Counted from the first letter of the stretch, positions 1-12,199 are shown. The stretch: 64,000 nt of DNA from Cenococcum geophilum 1.58 (GCA_001692895.1 KV748185.1:1612001-1676000), one strand, 5' to 3'. The notes: generated by a model not told the origin, from the sequence alone. Translations and numbers: made by a program.

Positions 1-150
1 CTAGATTCCAGTTCGTTGTATATTTAATCCTATTTCTCTCTCCTATTTTACATATAGCAGTTGCAATTAATTTATTGTCTTTAGAGCCATCTATATAGTA
101 TATATCTACTAGGTCCCACTCTAGGGATTCTTACTATAAATTTTCTACTA
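1..150 (-). pseudogene. LINE RNase H domain, N-terminal part, cut by window start
   Basis: The minus strand reads a peptide with a YIDGSK-type motif followed by a beta-strand-like stretch (ATAICKIG). This matches the first catalytic Asp region of RNase H (usual form TDGS) found at the end of Tad1-like pol proteins. It would degrade the RNA strand of the RNA/cDNA hybrid during target-primed reverse transcription. The remaining catalytic residues would lie left of position 1. The stretch between this and the RT (about 150-760) is the thumb/linker of the same frame and is interrupted by stops. Confidence 0.6.
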
Positions 151-699
151 GTCTTAAATATTCTTGTGCAGCTTCTTCTTTACTACCCCTTAAGATAGAA
201 AAGAATGCAGAGATAGGAGGAGACCACGGTTTTTGCCATTCTAGAGAGATTCTCTTTATTTTCCAGTTTTAAATTGGTTGCTAAACTCTAGAGGCTAAAG
301 ATAGTAGCTATGTCTTTGGCTGTAAGAGGTACTTTATAGTAGAGTTTTTAGGGCTAGAACTAGAGCTAGAATTAGCTGCTAATTCGTTCCTATCTTTGTT
401 GATCTCTTCTATATAGACGTTCTTAATTACGTGGTTTTCCTTAAATTTTAGGATTCTTAATGCGTAGTTATTGCAAAGCTTTTTAAATCTAATTCTAGGA
501 GGAGGAATAGAGGCTTTGATCTCTACAGCTTGGCTAGGAGATCCTCTAAACGCTCCTAGAACTAGTTTTAGGGCCTTGTTTTATAGAGATTAGTATCTAT
601 CTAATAGGTAGTCTCTAGATTTGCTTTTCCACCAGCATTATATACTATAGTCTGCTATAGTGGTAACGTAAGCTATATAGAGCTGTCGTAGGGCTTNTA

Positions 700-1950
700 G
701 AGATAGACCTCTTTATATATTACCTAGTCTTCTAATTAAATAGAAGGCTGTTTTTGCTTTAGAGATTTATATTTCTATATATTGTTTAAAAGTAAGCTTA
801 GAGTCTAGAAATACCCCTAACCACCTAACTAGGGGTTTAGGAGATATTTCTACGTCTCCTAGCTTTAACCCTTCTTCTATAGTAGTGCGTTTACTATAGA
901 AGTGTATAAGCTCTGTTTTGCTAACGTTAAAACTAATAGCAGCTTCCTTGGCTTTAGACATTAGCTCTAGCGCTATTCTCTCTAGCTTTTTATAATTAGA
1001 CTTAGCTAAATTTAAGGTAACTGTAATTGCAAAATCGTCCATATAGTTAAGAGAGTAGGCTCCTTCTATCTGTATGCTGCAGATATTGCGTATATATAGT
1101 AGAAATAAAATAGGGGATATAGGCGATCCCTGTAGTATCCCTGTTTCTAGTTCTACTTTTTCTTATATTTGCCTATTAAAGGAGAGCTGTAGCTTTCTAT
1201 TGCTAAGGAAAGTAGCTACCTATTATGTAAATGCTATAGGTAGTCCTAGTTCCTTATAGATAGATAAAAGCTAGTTTTTAGAGACATAGTTAAAAGCCCC
1301 TCTTACGTCTAGGAATAACGTAGTGGCTATCCTTTATCTAGCTTTTTTCCTACTATTTTTAGATTGGATATTATTTAGAAGTAATAAGACTGCGTCTATT
1401 ACAGACCGCTATCTTCTTCCTCCTAGTTAAGAATCTTAAAGTAAGCTAGTAGTACTAGCTAGATATCCTAATCTAGTAGTAAAGATCTTTTCTAAAGTCT
1501 TTCCTAGGCAGTTTAGTAAGGAGATAGGTCTATAGGACTTTGGTAAGGAATAGTCCTCCTTATTTACTTTAGGGAGAATAACTCCTTAAGCTTCTCTCCA
1601 GACCTTTAGCTGATAGCCTAGGATAAACAAAATCCTATAGATTCTATATAGAAGATCTTCTATAGTAGGGTAGGTCTTTTATAGAATTGCAAAAGATATC
1701 CCATCTGGTCCTGGAGCCTTTTTATTAGAGCTAGAGAAAATTGCTTGTTTAACTTCTATTTTCTCTAGTTCTGGCCATTCCCATTTATTGTCCATTATAT
1801 AGTCCTTCCACTCTATAAGGCTAGTAGAAGGGGGGGGTTTAGGGAATAAAGTAGTTATAAAAGCCTTATACTGGTCCTTAAAGCTTTCTACTAGTCTAGT
1901 AGTCCCGTCTTTGCTATACTGTAGACTAGGGATTATTTGCAATGTTCTCT
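700..1950 (-). pseudogene. LINE reverse transcriptase domain (pol)
   Basis: On the minus strand the frame shows the LINE RT opening motif KAPGPDGI at about 1690-1730, a palm segment ending PKSYRPISLLNC, and the catalytic box YMDDFAI at about 1025-1045. After the box comes the SKTELIHF / RWLGVFLD signature of the RT thumb region. These are the hallmark blocks of the RVT_1 family in non-LTR elements. The longest intact stretches are only 87-91 codons (767-1042 and 1679-1942); TAG/TAA codons break the rest. Both catalytic Asp codons of YMDD survive, but the protein cannot be made whole. Confidence 0.88.
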
Positions 1951-2479
1951 CCTTTGTATATTTTAGGGCAGTAAAGACTTCCTTTCCTTGTGCCTTTTTT
2001 AGGAAGCTATTCCAGCAGCTAGTCTTAGCTTCTTTTATTGCGTAGAAGTATTGATTTTTGGCTTCTTTATAGGCTTCTAGTCTAAAACTTCTAGTAGGTT
2101 GTTCTTCTTAAAGTCTTCCTAGTTTTACCATTTTTTGTCTTTTCTTTAGAAGCTCTTTATTCCACTATAGTTTAGAGAATTCGCAAGTTCTAGATCTAGG
2201 GATAGCTTTCTCTACTGCTAGCTTTATACCTCTAGTAAGATCTATTACTAGATTATCTACTAGTGTACTTAAGCTTCTATCCCTAGGTCTGTAGGAGTTT
2301 TCTAGAGAGGCTAGGGGACCTTTTTCTCCTATCTCTATATAGGGGTTTTCTCCTACTAGTTCTTCTAGTACTAAAAGTTTCGCTTCTAGTTCTAGCTCTA
2401 GAACTTACTCTTTTAAAGAGGTAGAGAAAAGCTCCCAGTTTACCTTTTTTATAGAGAAAGGAGTTTCTTAAGGAGGGTT

Positions 2480-3275
2480 TAGGTATCTTTACGTCTCTCT
2501 AGTAAATAGAGAGAATGCTATAGTCTTATAATCAGATCCTGTTTCTTCTATTATAGTCTAATTATCCCAGGTATTTTCTTGGAAGTTTCCTAAGTAGAAG
2601 GCTAGGTCTATAATAGACTTTTCCCTTATATTAGATCTATAGAAGGTCCCTTCCTGTTTATCTAAATTTAGCAGTTGGTAGTTATATTTGTCTAGCCAGT
2701 CTACTAGTTCTTTAGCCTCCCTAGTTAGGTTCCTAGCTAGCGCGTTCCACCGTTTATGGTGTAGGTTATAGTCTCCTATTAGTACAAAAGGGAGATCTAT
2801 TTCCAGTTCTAGAATGGCCCTAGAGATAGTNGTTNTACTACTTCTTTNGGTTCTAGAGTTTTNNTCNAGTTNTCTCTCNTTATAGATGTTAAATAGTAGA
2901 AATCTTTTAAGTTGGCCATAGATTTCTAATACTATAATATCTGTATCTTTATAGATATCCTCCCTATTTCTATATTATAGAATACTAGAAATAGTTTTCC
3001 TTATATAGATAGCTACTCTAGGTCGAATAGCTAGATTACTAGGAAGGATTAGGTTAAATGCAGGATGTGGAATAGAAAAGTAGGATTCTTTTTGTCTATC
3101 TTTCCAGGTACTAGGCTCTTGTACTAGAATAATATCTATTTTTTTCCTAAATCCTATTTCTAGTAGGGTTTGCTATACTTCTTGTCTTTTTCCTACATTG
3201 TGTTATATAAAGGAGATTTCTCCCCTAGTTTTAGAAACTAGAGAGATCTCTTCTTCTTCTTATATAGAACCTTCT
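2480..3275 (-). pseudogene. LINE AP-type endonuclease domain (EEP family), N-terminal part of ORF2
   Basis: The minus-strand frame begins ISFI*HNVGK, followed by DIILVQEPST about 30 codons later and RPRVAIYI. These are the Asn- and Glu-containing metal-binding motifs of the exonuclease/endonuclease/phosphatase fold (consensus QxNxxK and QEP). Downstream a segment containing SIIDLAFYLG resembles the later Asp block. The enzyme would nick target DNA to prime reverse transcription. Stops sit at former Gln codons. An N cluster at 2831-2879 obscures the middle of the domain. It lies directly downstream of ORF1 and is continuous with the RT frame. Confidence 0.82.
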
Positions 3276-3289
3276 AGGCTTATACTCAT

Positions 3290-4180
3290 TAATATACTAG
3301 CTTAGCTGCTTTAAGAGACTCGCAGTCTTTGCTATTAGCACAGTGATTTTCTTTACAATTGCTACAAAGAGGGGTAGTATGCTCGTAAGGTCTTCCTATT
3401 ATATTATAAGTAGAACAGGAGTGGTCCTTAGATAAATATACCGCTGCATAAAATCAACAGGCCTTGGTAGAGCATCTATCTCCTATATAGCCAAATTTTT
3501 GGCAACTTGTACACTGTGTAGTAGGAGAGACTTTTAGGTATTTAACTACCTTAGCAGCTACCCCTGCAATTAGGATTTCCTTCTACTTAAGAATTTCCTA
3601 TCTTTTCTCCTTATTTTCTATAGCAAAGACTATAGAGCCGAACCTAGTTTGTGGATTATATCTCTTTTCCCTAGGTAAGATCCATTTAGGTAATCCCTGT
3701 ATTCTAATAGGATTAAAAGTCTCTATTTCTTCTTTTAGAAGTTTAGAGCCTCCTTCTTCTAGGAAAGGGGAGATAGGGACGCCGTAAGCTACTACCTAAG
3801 CCCAGGGCTCTAGTTTTTATTCCCTTTTAAAAGAGAAGCAGTTGGACCAGATTTCCTTATATTTAACTAAATACTCTACATCGTATTCTTCTGTAGTTAT
3901 AAGGAGAATATTCTACTTTTCTCTAGTTCTAGCTATAGTAGCTATTACTAGCTTCTCTATTTGCAGTTTGGATATAAATAGTTAATTAACTTAATTTCGT
4001 AGAGAGAAGACATCTAGAGGCTGGTCCTTTTAGTCTATAACTAGGACTAGTCTCCTTTCTTATAACTGCTTCTTTTTTCCTCTAGTAGAGGTAGAGCTAG
4101 TAGAACTAGTAGGGGGAGATAAGGAGGGAGGGGGAGAGGAAGAGAAGGAGCAAAAGTAGAAGAAGAGAGGCCCTTCTTAG
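3290..4180 (-). pseudogene. LINE ORF1, gag-like protein with CCHC zinc knuckles
   Basis: The minus-strand translation has a low-complexity Ser/Thr/Pro N-terminus, a central segment (EYDVEYLVKY, then GLPKWILPREKR) and a C-terminal cluster reading CTSCQKFGYIGDRC and then CSNCKENHCANSKDC. These are CX2CX4(H/Y)X4C-type nucleic-acid-binding knuckles typical of LINE ORF1. In the first one the His position reads Tyr (CAC to TAC/TAT), as RIP would cause. The start codon is uncertain because the N-terminal frame is degraded; I place it near 4180. The ORF1 stop nearly abuts the ORF2 endonuclease start. Confidence 0.78.
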
Positions 4181-5570
4181 CTTCTCTGCGTAGCCCTCTG
4201 ACGAAATAGAAAGTAAGAAGCCCGGTTCTACTGCTCTGAGGTTGCTTTGTGGGCGCACCCCTTACGGAGCGCTCTTACCTTTACCTCTAACTAGCTCCTT
4301 TTAGGACATCTCTTTCCTTATCTTTCCTTTTCTTTTGTAAAGGAATATTTCTCTTACTAGGACACCTGTATGTAGTCCCCCTATAGTAAATTAACTTGCT
4401 CTTTTCTTCTTTTTCTTATTCTTTAGCCCTTCTTTAACACTATAATAGAGCCTGGTTTATATTATATAGAACCATTATAAGGTATGCTGTTTGAAGAAGT
4501 GAGAAGAGGAAGTATACTAGCAAAATTAGCCTTACATGATATAGTAGCCTTTCTATTAGTTTAGTCTCTTTTATTCTATTTTATGAAGAAGGATTGCCTC
4601 CTTATTTTATTTTTTCTCTACGTCGCACCCTAGATGGGCAGGGAAAAGGCGGATGAGAGAAGAGGAAGAGATAGTAGTAAGGTAAGTAAGGTAGCTAAAT
4701 GGTAAGCTAAGAGTTTTATCCTTAACTTATCTTATAGTAGTGCCTTTACCTCTAAAAAGCTTAGTATAGCCTAAGGTTCTCCTGTCCCAAATAGGCTAGG
4801 TAAGAGGGGAAAAGGAAACGTAAATTCCTTATTAACTTGTCTCTATATTATTGTCTTTAGGAGGCTTTTTGGCTTAGTAGCCTAAGGATTCTTTCAACAT
4901 TTTATAGGGGGGTTCCTAGTTTTTTAGTAGATAATAACCCCTTAGGTCTCTTATCTCCTAATCCCAGAGGTAAAAAAACTAGGCAAAAAGCCTTGCTAGT
5001 TTTTACTATCCTTTTTTACCTTTTCTCCTTACTAATCCTACTAGAGGATTTCTAGGGAGACTAGGCTAAAAGGTAGTAAAAAAACTAGCTGAAAAAGACT
5101 AGCGTAGTTATTTTCTTTTCCTTTTAGAAGTAGAAAAAACTACTAAAAAAAGGACTTATTGGCTTTTGCTAGCAGAAAAGCCCTAAAGGCAATCCTCCTC
5201 TTACTAAGGAAAGTCTGGCTAAAAGAGATATAGAAAAAGTACCTACACCCCTATTTTATTAGGCTTTTACTTTCTATAGAAGAAAAACCTAGGAAAAGTC
5301 TATACTTTGTAGTTTTGGTATTAGTAGTGGTAGTAGTAGTAGTAGTTTTGTGTTTCCTGTCCGTGCTTTGCTTATACGCTAGGACCCCTTTTGCTAAGGC
5401 CTCTGTCGCAGAATAAAGGGGGTAATAAGGGGATAAGTCTACCTCTAGCTCGCTAGGTAGGCAGAATTAGGTCTTAGGAGTTAGGAAAACGATAGTTTTT
5501 GATGGTAAGATGGGTATGCGTAAGTTTGGAAGTGCGGCGCCACCTTTTAGTAAGGTTGCATGTGTGGTTA
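4181..5570 (-). other. Non-coding stretch upstream of LINE ORF1, probably LINE 5' UTR
   Basis: No open frame or recognisable domain on either strand. The stretch has pyrimidine-rich runs (4290-4450), a GTA/TAG-type triplet repeat (about 5320-5345), and a strong hairpin at about 4975-5006 whose arms contain AAAAACTAG and CTAGTTTTT. A second AAAAAACTAG copy lies at about 5078-5090. It retains more CA/TG than neighbouring elements in places (4200-4260, 5490-5560). Position suggests the LINE promoter/leader, but part may be unrelated sequence. Confidence 0.45.
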
Positions 5571-5901
5571 CCTTTTTCTTTAGTAAGCTTGTAGATTAAA
5601 AAGAACTTTAGACTTATTCCTGGTTCTAATTCTATTTTATAATCCTATACTATATACTCTAACACCTTCTTGCTTTTTGGCGACTATAGTTTCTTACTAT
5701 ATTTATAGTATTTCTTTAGTATATAGCTTAATCCTTTTTCTATTTCCTTATAGGTCGCTCCTACTTAGTACTATACCATTTTAGCTTATTATTACATTTT
5801 ACGGCGTTAAGTATCCTTAATATTAACCTAACCTATAATCTAATTAATCTTTAGATTATATTTCTGTAACTAAGGCATTTCTAGTACTACTTTATTATTC
5901 C
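5571..5901 (-). pseudogene. Gypsy G pol fragment: end of protease and pre-RT region
   Basis: The minus strand reads a VVLEMP*LQKYNP segment (the alpha-helix/flap end of retropepsin, consensus VLGMPWL..YNP) and, later, a YKIELEPG segment. The latter is the Gypsy pre-RT signature (H.I.L.PG..P). This continues the protease from 12205-12470 across element A. It stops at the LINE boundary near 5570, just where the RT would begin. Confidence 0.75.
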
Positions 5902-5906
5902 CTAAT
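5902..5906. repeat. Target-site duplication of element A, left copy (CTAAT)
   Basis: The five bases immediately before the 5' LTR of element A are CTAAT. The same five bases follow its 3' LTR at 12200-12204. A perfect 5-bp duplication is the expected integrase product and fixes both LTR ends. Confidence 0.9.
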
Positions 5907-6099
5907 TATTACGGAACCCTACCGCAGGGGCCTCTATAGGAGAGCCCCGTGCTCTTGTATATACCTTACGTATAGCTTATATCAGCTACGCGTAGGTATA
6001 TTACCTCCTTACGCCCTTGACCCTTATAATCGATTGCGTAACGTCCTATAGACTCCTTGAATACATACGCTTTATAGCCACTGCCTCCGCCCCATGACA
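5907..6099 (+). repeat. Element A 5' LTR (193 bp)
   Basis: Begins TATTACGGAACC (originally TGTTACAG- type) and ends CCCATGACA. It is nearly identical in layout to 12007-12199 and, inverted, to 34991-35182 and 42953-43144. It contains the conserved block GCAGGGGCCTCTATAGG and an AT-rich promoter-like middle. Confidence 0.92.
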
Positions 6100-6359
6100 T
6101 TACATTGCGCCTTTTTTACTACTAACGCTCAGCCTACAACTAATTCTACGTCTTTGTAATACTGCAGGCGCTGCTAAAAGCAGCGTATCTATAAATTACC
6201 TTACTTTATACTTCCAAGGAACCTATAATAGTAAGATAATATCCCTTATTAGCTACTATATTAAACCTAAAGAACAATCTAATACCTATACTTAACCTAC
6301 GACGCCAATTAATTTTAGGAGAATTTGATTTATTAGCCCTAGCCTTAACCCTTAAGGAG
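6100..6359 (+). other. Element A leader between 5' LTR and gag, with a small hairpin
   Basis: Non-coding leader. A perfect short hairpin (CGCTGC, loop TAAAA, GCAGCG) lies at about 6169-6185 and is partly kept in copy A'. The corresponding position in A' (near 42712) is where the 1808-bp TA element inserted. The uninterrupted site here reads GCCCTAGCC around 6340. Confidence 0.6.
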
Positions 6360-7760
6360 ATGGATACTAATAATATCTTATCTTTTATTAACTATATAAC
6401 TACGGACAAGCAAATAGAAGGGCTACTACCTATTAAAATTAAAATACGAGACGCCGAGATGTTTATAAAAATGGTAGCATGAGACCTTAATAAATACTAC
6501 CGCCTTCTATAGAACTATTACCTAAAGCTTATAAGGCGCTCGCTAATAACATACGTTAAGAAGCTAAAGACAACCTCTATATATCTAAACGCGACGTCCA
6601 ACAGTTAAAGAAGGCTAAGATTATACTAATTGCTATAGTTACTAAAAGAGAAGGTATAATTAAATACCTATAATCTTAGCTTAATAAGCACATTTATAAT
6701 AACGCTAGATACCTTTTTATTATATATAACGCCACCTAAGTCTCTACGCCCCCGGTAACTTTACCTATTTAACACTTAATAAAGGGCTAGCGCTAAGCAG
6801 CTTCACCTAATAAGAACCCCTACTAAAGTAGCGATAATAAAAGCTATAATAATTAGACCTAAACTGCTACTATAGGGTCTAATGTACGCTACCCTAATCC
6901 CCTAATCTTCTAGGGAGACTATAAGGAATACAGCTACTAGAAGATATAAATCTGTAAGAAACTAACTTAGAGCGCCTACCTTTTTCCTACAGAAGACACT
7001 AAGATTGGCTATATTATTGGGTAAATAAAGGGTATACTATTTAATAGACTCTTCGCCTAATAGGAGACTAGTAGCCCCTAAAAGTGGTAGTCCTACTAAG
7101 AAGTCCTTAATAATCTTAACTTAATATACTGTAACTATAACCTACTAGCTACTAACCGAGCCCTAAAGATAAGCCCTACTAAATTATTTAATAAATTTTA
7201 TATTAAATTCTAGGAATACACTAAAGCCCTCGCCTAAGATAATACTAAAGACTAGAAGGACCTCCTTAAAAAAGTTACTTATTGCCTTAGTTACGCAGCC
7301 GCCAGCTATAACTATAATAATGTTTATAATATAGTAGCAGCTTTATAGAAGATTAAACGATAACTAAATTAGATTGCTACTACTAACCCTTACCTAAAGA
7401 CCTCTTTATAAAAGCCCCCTAGGCCTACTAAACCTATATATACTAAGCTACTAATACCTACTATCTTAAGTACTACCGGAACTAATATTAATTTCTCTAT
7501 ACTAACCTTCCTATAAAAACTCTTAAATAGAGAGCATAAGCTACTCCGGAAACTAGGACGCTACTATAGATGCTATTAAAAAGGCTATTATCGCGATAAC
7601 CTAAACTACCTAATAGCTAGGTTTAGTAGCTACCGCCTAATACCTAACCTAATACCCCAAAAACCAAATATGTTACTATACGCCACTACTATATAAGATA
7701 AAGACGTAGTAATAGTAGTAAAGTCGGATATGGAAATAGAAAACGCTAAGTCCTAGCCCT
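6360..7760 (+). pseudogene. Element A gag pseudogene with zinc knuckle
   Basis: The frame opens with ATG at 6360 (MDTNNILSFIN), matched by the intact-looking start of the A' copy. It runs through a capsid-like helical region to a CCHC knuckle at about 7555-7605. There the translation reads YYRCY*KGYYRDN: of the expected C..C....H....C residues most Cys and the His are now Tyr (TGC/TGT to TAC/TAT, CAC to TAC). The gag would package element RNA into virus-like particles. Multiple TAG/TAA codons make it non-functional. Confidence 0.8.
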
Positions 7761-7839
7761 AAGTCGCGGGTTAGGACGCCCTAATAACGGAGGGATCTAT
7801 ATATTGGTTTGCTTAATAGATAACTCTATAAAAATAAAT

Positions 7840-10800
7840 AGACGGAAATAAATAGTTTTATCTATAATAGGAACTACTGCTACAAAACAATATAAAAGCC
7901 GTTTTATAATTAATTGCGGAGCTACTAATAAATTTATAGATACCTAATTTATGCGTACTTATAACCTACCTACCTTACCCCTTACTAAAGCCCGCGCCCT
8001 ATAACTTACTAACAGTAATTATACCGCATAAAAGATTACCTATATAGCGTAACTCCACCTAGATATAAATGGGCACTAGAAAGAACTTTAGGCCTATATA
8101 GTACTACTTATTAACTACCCTATTATTCTTAGAATAAACTAGCTTAAATAATATAACCCCGCCATTAACTAGAAGAAGAGAGAAGTAACCTTTAACTTTA
8201 AATACTGTAGAGAGACTTGCCTAGGGCATAGTTCAGCCGCCTCTATTTACTCCCTAGGATATTAACCTAAAGAACCCCTTATTACCCCACCTATAACTAA
8301 CTACTATTACGTAAGTGCCCTAGCCTTCTACTGTATAGTACGTAAAAAAGGCTAAACCGTTACTATAGCTTCCTAATTATAACTCTATAAGCTTAATAAA
8401 GAATAGGACTACGTCCTCTATAGTAATAGGATAGACATAGTTAACCTTTTAAAAGATAACGCCTCTACGGAACTCTACGGACTTTTACCTTTAAACTTTA
8501 AGAAGTTTATAAAGCTTAAAAAAGGACTTACTAATAAAGAACTCCGTAAGCTCCTCCCTAAGAGGTACTATAACTTTACTAATATGTGCTTATAAAAGAG
8601 CGTAAATATACTCCCCCCACATTAACCTAATAACTATGCCATTAATATTAAATAAGGAAAAATGCTACTTTATAAGAGACCTTACCTAATATTAAAGAAC
8701 GAGCTTTTAGTTATAAAAAAGTATATTAATAAGCACCTTAATAAAGGATTTATTCGTCCTAGTATAATACTAGCAGCCGCCCTTATCCTTCTTATTAAGA
8801 AGCTAGAAAAAGGTATTTAATTCTATATTAACTATAGAGGACTTAACGCTATTATAATTAAAAACTAATACCTAGTACCGCTTATACGTAAAACCCTTAA
8901 GTAGCTTAGTTAAGCTAAAATCTATACTAAGCTTAATATTATCGCCGCTTTTAACTATTTCTAAATACGGAAAGGTACCGAATAGAAAACCGTATTTGTA
9001 TTGCGCTTCGGCTAATTTAAATATACTATTATACCCTTTAGCGTATATAACGGCCTAAACACCTTCTAAAGCTATATTAATAACGCCTTATAGGACTACC
9101 TTAATAACTTCTGCTCTGCGTACCTAGACAATATACTTATTTATAGTAATAACCCCTTTAAGCATACCGAACACGGTTAAAAGGTCCTATAGCGCCTTAG
9201 GGACGTAGGACTTTATATTAATTTAAAGAAATATAAATTCTTAGTTATAGAAGTAAAATACCTTAAACTAATTATTACTACTAAGGGTATCTGTATAGAC
9301 CCTAAAAAGGTATATATAATTACTAAATAGCAAGCCATTAACTGCATTAAGGACGTGTAAGCCTTCTTTAGTTTTGTTAACTTCTATTAAAAATTTATAT
9401 ACAACTTCTTAGGCGTAGTAGCACCACTTATAGCAATAATGCGAATAAAGGGCCTTTCTATAAAAGGAAGAAAAACGCACCTACGCTTTACCTGGACGCC
9501 TAAACGCGAGAAGGCGTTCTAAGACCTTAAAAATGCCTTTACTAAAGCACCTATCCTAGCTTACTTTACACTAGGATAACAACCCTACCTTAAAACTAAC
9601 TCCTTAGACTACGTTAACGTAGATATTTTTTTCTAGATAGGTGACGACAGTCTCCTTCACCTAGTTATATTTTACTTATCTAAGCTTATACTATAAGAGT
9701 ATAACTACAAGATCTATAATAAAGAACTCCTTATAATTATATAAGCGTTTAAAGAATTCTAACTAGAACTCTTCTTAGTAGAGCCTAACTAGCTAACTAA
9801 AGTCCTTACAGACCATTGTAACCTTAAGTACTTTATAATTATAAAGTAGCTAAACTAACGCTAAGTACGTTAAAACGAGTTCCTCTCTGGTTTTAACTTT
9901 AAAATTATATATAGATTAGGAGTATAAGGCACTAAACCTAATAGCCTAATACGCCGCTCGTAAGACCTTCCTTAGTCTAAAAATAACCCCTATAATTAGT
10001 TCTAATAATAAACGATCTTAAAAGTATAAAATTTAGCCCTAGGCATACTACCTATAATAGAGCTAACTATACCCTAGATTTATACTATAGAACTAAAGTT
10101 ACCTCTTAAAATTAACAAGCTTATTACTACGGTATATAACGCCTCTGTTAACCTATTACTATATTAACTTATTGCCGCAAAGACCGCTAGCGCTTATACG
10201 CTGCCTACTAACCTCTAAAGCTTAGGCTAGATTAATATAGTAGCCTTAGAAGTAAAAGAGAATAGGCTCTATTATAGAGGCCGCCTATTTATCCTTAACT
10301 TAGAAAATCTACAACGGTAACTAATCTAAATGGCCTATGACCTCTAATTAAGCGGCTACTTAGGTAGAGAAGGAACCTACAAGCTTCTTAGCTAATACTA
10401 CTTTTAGCTAAAAATAATAGACTTAGTTAAACGCTTTATAGGCGCCTATTATAGTTATAAGTGCGCTAAGGCCTTTAATATAAAGTACTAAAGACTACTG
10501 TACCCTCTACCAGTACCTATATAACGATAGGTAGATATTACTATAGATTTTGTTATTAACCTACCACCCTATAAATAATATGGCCGTACTTATAAGAACA
10601 TCCTTATAATAATATACCGACTTATAAAAGAGCGCCACTATATTCTAACTAAAGGCGTAGCCGTTAGCGACGTTACTAACGCCTTTTTTTGCAAAGTTTA
10701 TTAACTATATAGGTTACATAACTTAATTACGTCTAACTAAGGTATATAATTTAACTCCGATATATAGAGACGAATCTGCTAACGCCTTNGCATCTNTATT

Positions 10801-11717
10801 AANATATCTATATCCTTTTACTATAAAACTACTAGGTAACCGGAAAACGCTAATGCTAGTATAAAAGCGTACCTACAATAGGTAGTCGCCTATAGTTAAG
10901 ATAACTAGGTAGATTACCTTCTACTAGGTAAATTTATAGTAAATAACTACGTCTTAACCACTATAGAACTTACCCTGTTTTTCGCGAATAAGGGTTATTA
11001 CCCCTAATCTAGTATAGAGCCACTAAAACCTATTAATAAGAAACTGCTATATGGAAAACACCTTAAGATGCTACTTACTGACTAGCATACAGACTGTATA
11101 AAAAATCTACTTAACTACTATAAGGGAGAAATAGCCTGGGCTTAAGTAAAGTAGGCCTACTTCGCCAACCGCTATAGAACGCCACTACTGGAGATGCGTA
11201 TTGGCGACTGGGTATGGCTAGATATATATAATATCTTTACGCAGAGGCCTATAAAGTCACTCAATTATAAGAACCTTAGCCCCTATTTAATTAAATAAGT
11301 TATTAATAAGGGAGCCGTATATAAGCTAGAACTTTCGCCTACCCCAGCTACCTATAGGATATAGCCCGTATTTTACCCGCAGCTACTATACCTTTATTAG
11401 CCTAACCCCTTACCAGGGCAGATATAGCCTAAACCCCTACTAGTATTAATCTAAGATAAGAACGAAGATAAGAACTATAAGGAATAGACTATTAAATAAA
11501 TTATTAACTCTAAATACTTTAGTAAAGTTAGAGGACGACGGCTCTACTATAGAGCTATATATATAGGATTCGACATAAATTAGCTAGAATGGTAACTATA
11601 GAAAAACTTTAAAAATGCAAAGGATCTAATTAGCGACTTTTACTATATAAACCTATAGAAACTGGGCCTAAGTAGAGACTTTATACCTAATCCTCTATAG
11701 GAGCCCTTATAGAGTTA
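7840..11717 (+). pseudogene. Element A pol pseudogene (protease, RT, RNase H, integrase, chromodomain)
   Basis: Protease at about 7895-7990 reads INCGATNKFIDT in place of DSGAT..FID. RT at about 8620-9330 shows INYRGLNAI and the catalytic box YLDNILIYS, in which the second Asp of YxDD has become Asn. RNase H follows (about 9480-9870, with [11 protein letters not shown]). Integrase at about 10330-11250 shows FWLKMI and DFVINLPP. A chromodomain lies at about 11500-11640 (RLYYRAIYIGFD, then FKNAKDLISDFY). The domain order is that of Gypsy chromoviruses, whose chromodomain guides integration to heterochromatin. Stops occur throughout; an N patch lies at 10789-10803. Confidence 0.87.
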
Positions 11718-12006
11718 AACCGTTATATATTACTACGTAAGGGTAAATTACCGTTAGATTGCCGTTAAATTGCGGTAAAGTGCGATTATGTAACTAGAAT
11801 ATTGTTAAGATGTCTAGGAACTTTAACTAACAGTTAAAGCTATCTAATTAGTTGGATTCTTAGATGCTAAGCCCTATTATATAATATTGTTTTAAGCCTT
11901 TAGTAATACCCCCCTTTTCTTCTTTTCTATACTTTAAGTGTCTCTCTTATATATATATAGTAACCACAGCGTCGCCGGAGCTCCGCCTCTATAAAAGGGG
12001 GGGTAG
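11718..12006 (+). other. Element A 3' UTR with degraded palindrome motif and polypurine tract
   Basis: Holds short ATTGC(C/G)GTTAAAT-type repeats (11740-11785) and a diverged copy of a 23-bp palindrome at 11819-11841, followed by ATCTAATTAGTTGGAT. The purine run AAAAGGGGGGG at about 11993-12003 sits just before the 3' LTR and is the likely plus-strand primer. Confidence 0.65.
11819..11841. repeat. Palindrome copy 1 (element A, diverged)
   Basis: Reads AACTTTAACTAACAG then TTAAAGCT; flanked by ATCTAATTAGTTGGAT. See the matching copies at 14813, 32259, 35347 and 46963. Confidence 0.65.
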
Positions 12007-12199
12007 TATTATAGAACCCTACCGCAGGGGCCTCTATAGGAGAGCCCCGTGCTTTTATATATACCTCGCGTATAGCTTATATTAGCTACGCGTAGGTATA
12101 TTACCTCCTTACGCCCTTAACCCTTATAATTGATTGCGCAACGTCTTATAGACTCCTTAAATATATACGCTTTATAGCTACTGCCTCCGTCCTATAACA
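12007..12199 (+). repeat. Element A 3' LTR (193 bp)
   Basis: Same length and layout as 5907-6099, starting TATTATAGAACCC and ending CCTATAACA. The differences from the 5' LTR are mostly CA/TG to TA changes, so they record RIP, not age. TSD CTAAT follows. Confidence 0.92.

Larger units (their letters stand above)
1..5570 (-). mobile_element. Tad1-like non-LTR retrotransposon (LINE), RIP-mutated, truncated by the window edge
   Basis: Reading the minus strand gives, in order, a gag-like ORF1 with CCHC knuckles, an AP-type endonuclease, a LINE reverse transcriptase and the start of an RNase H domain. That is the order of the fungal Tad1 clade. Stops inside the frames are TAG/TAA at former Gln/Trp codons, as RIP produces. 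The 3' end lies left of the window. The 5' end is placed near 5570 because sequence of another element (Gypsy G, pre-RT region) begins there. The target duplication cannot be checked because the other end is absent. The domain order is clear; the exact 5' boundary is uncertain. Confidence 0.85.
5907..12199 (+). mobile_element. Gypsy/chromovirus element A, complete, RIP-inactivated
   Basis: Full-length LTR retrotransposon of about 6.3 kb with 193-bp LTRs, 5-bp TSD, polypurine tract and coding order gag - protease - RT - RNase H - integrase - chromodomain on the plus strand. It has many in-frame TAG/TAA codons and loss of zinc-knuckle cysteines. A second copy of the family (A', 34991-43144) lies on the minus strand. 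It is inserted in the protease region of Gypsy G. Confidence 0.93.
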
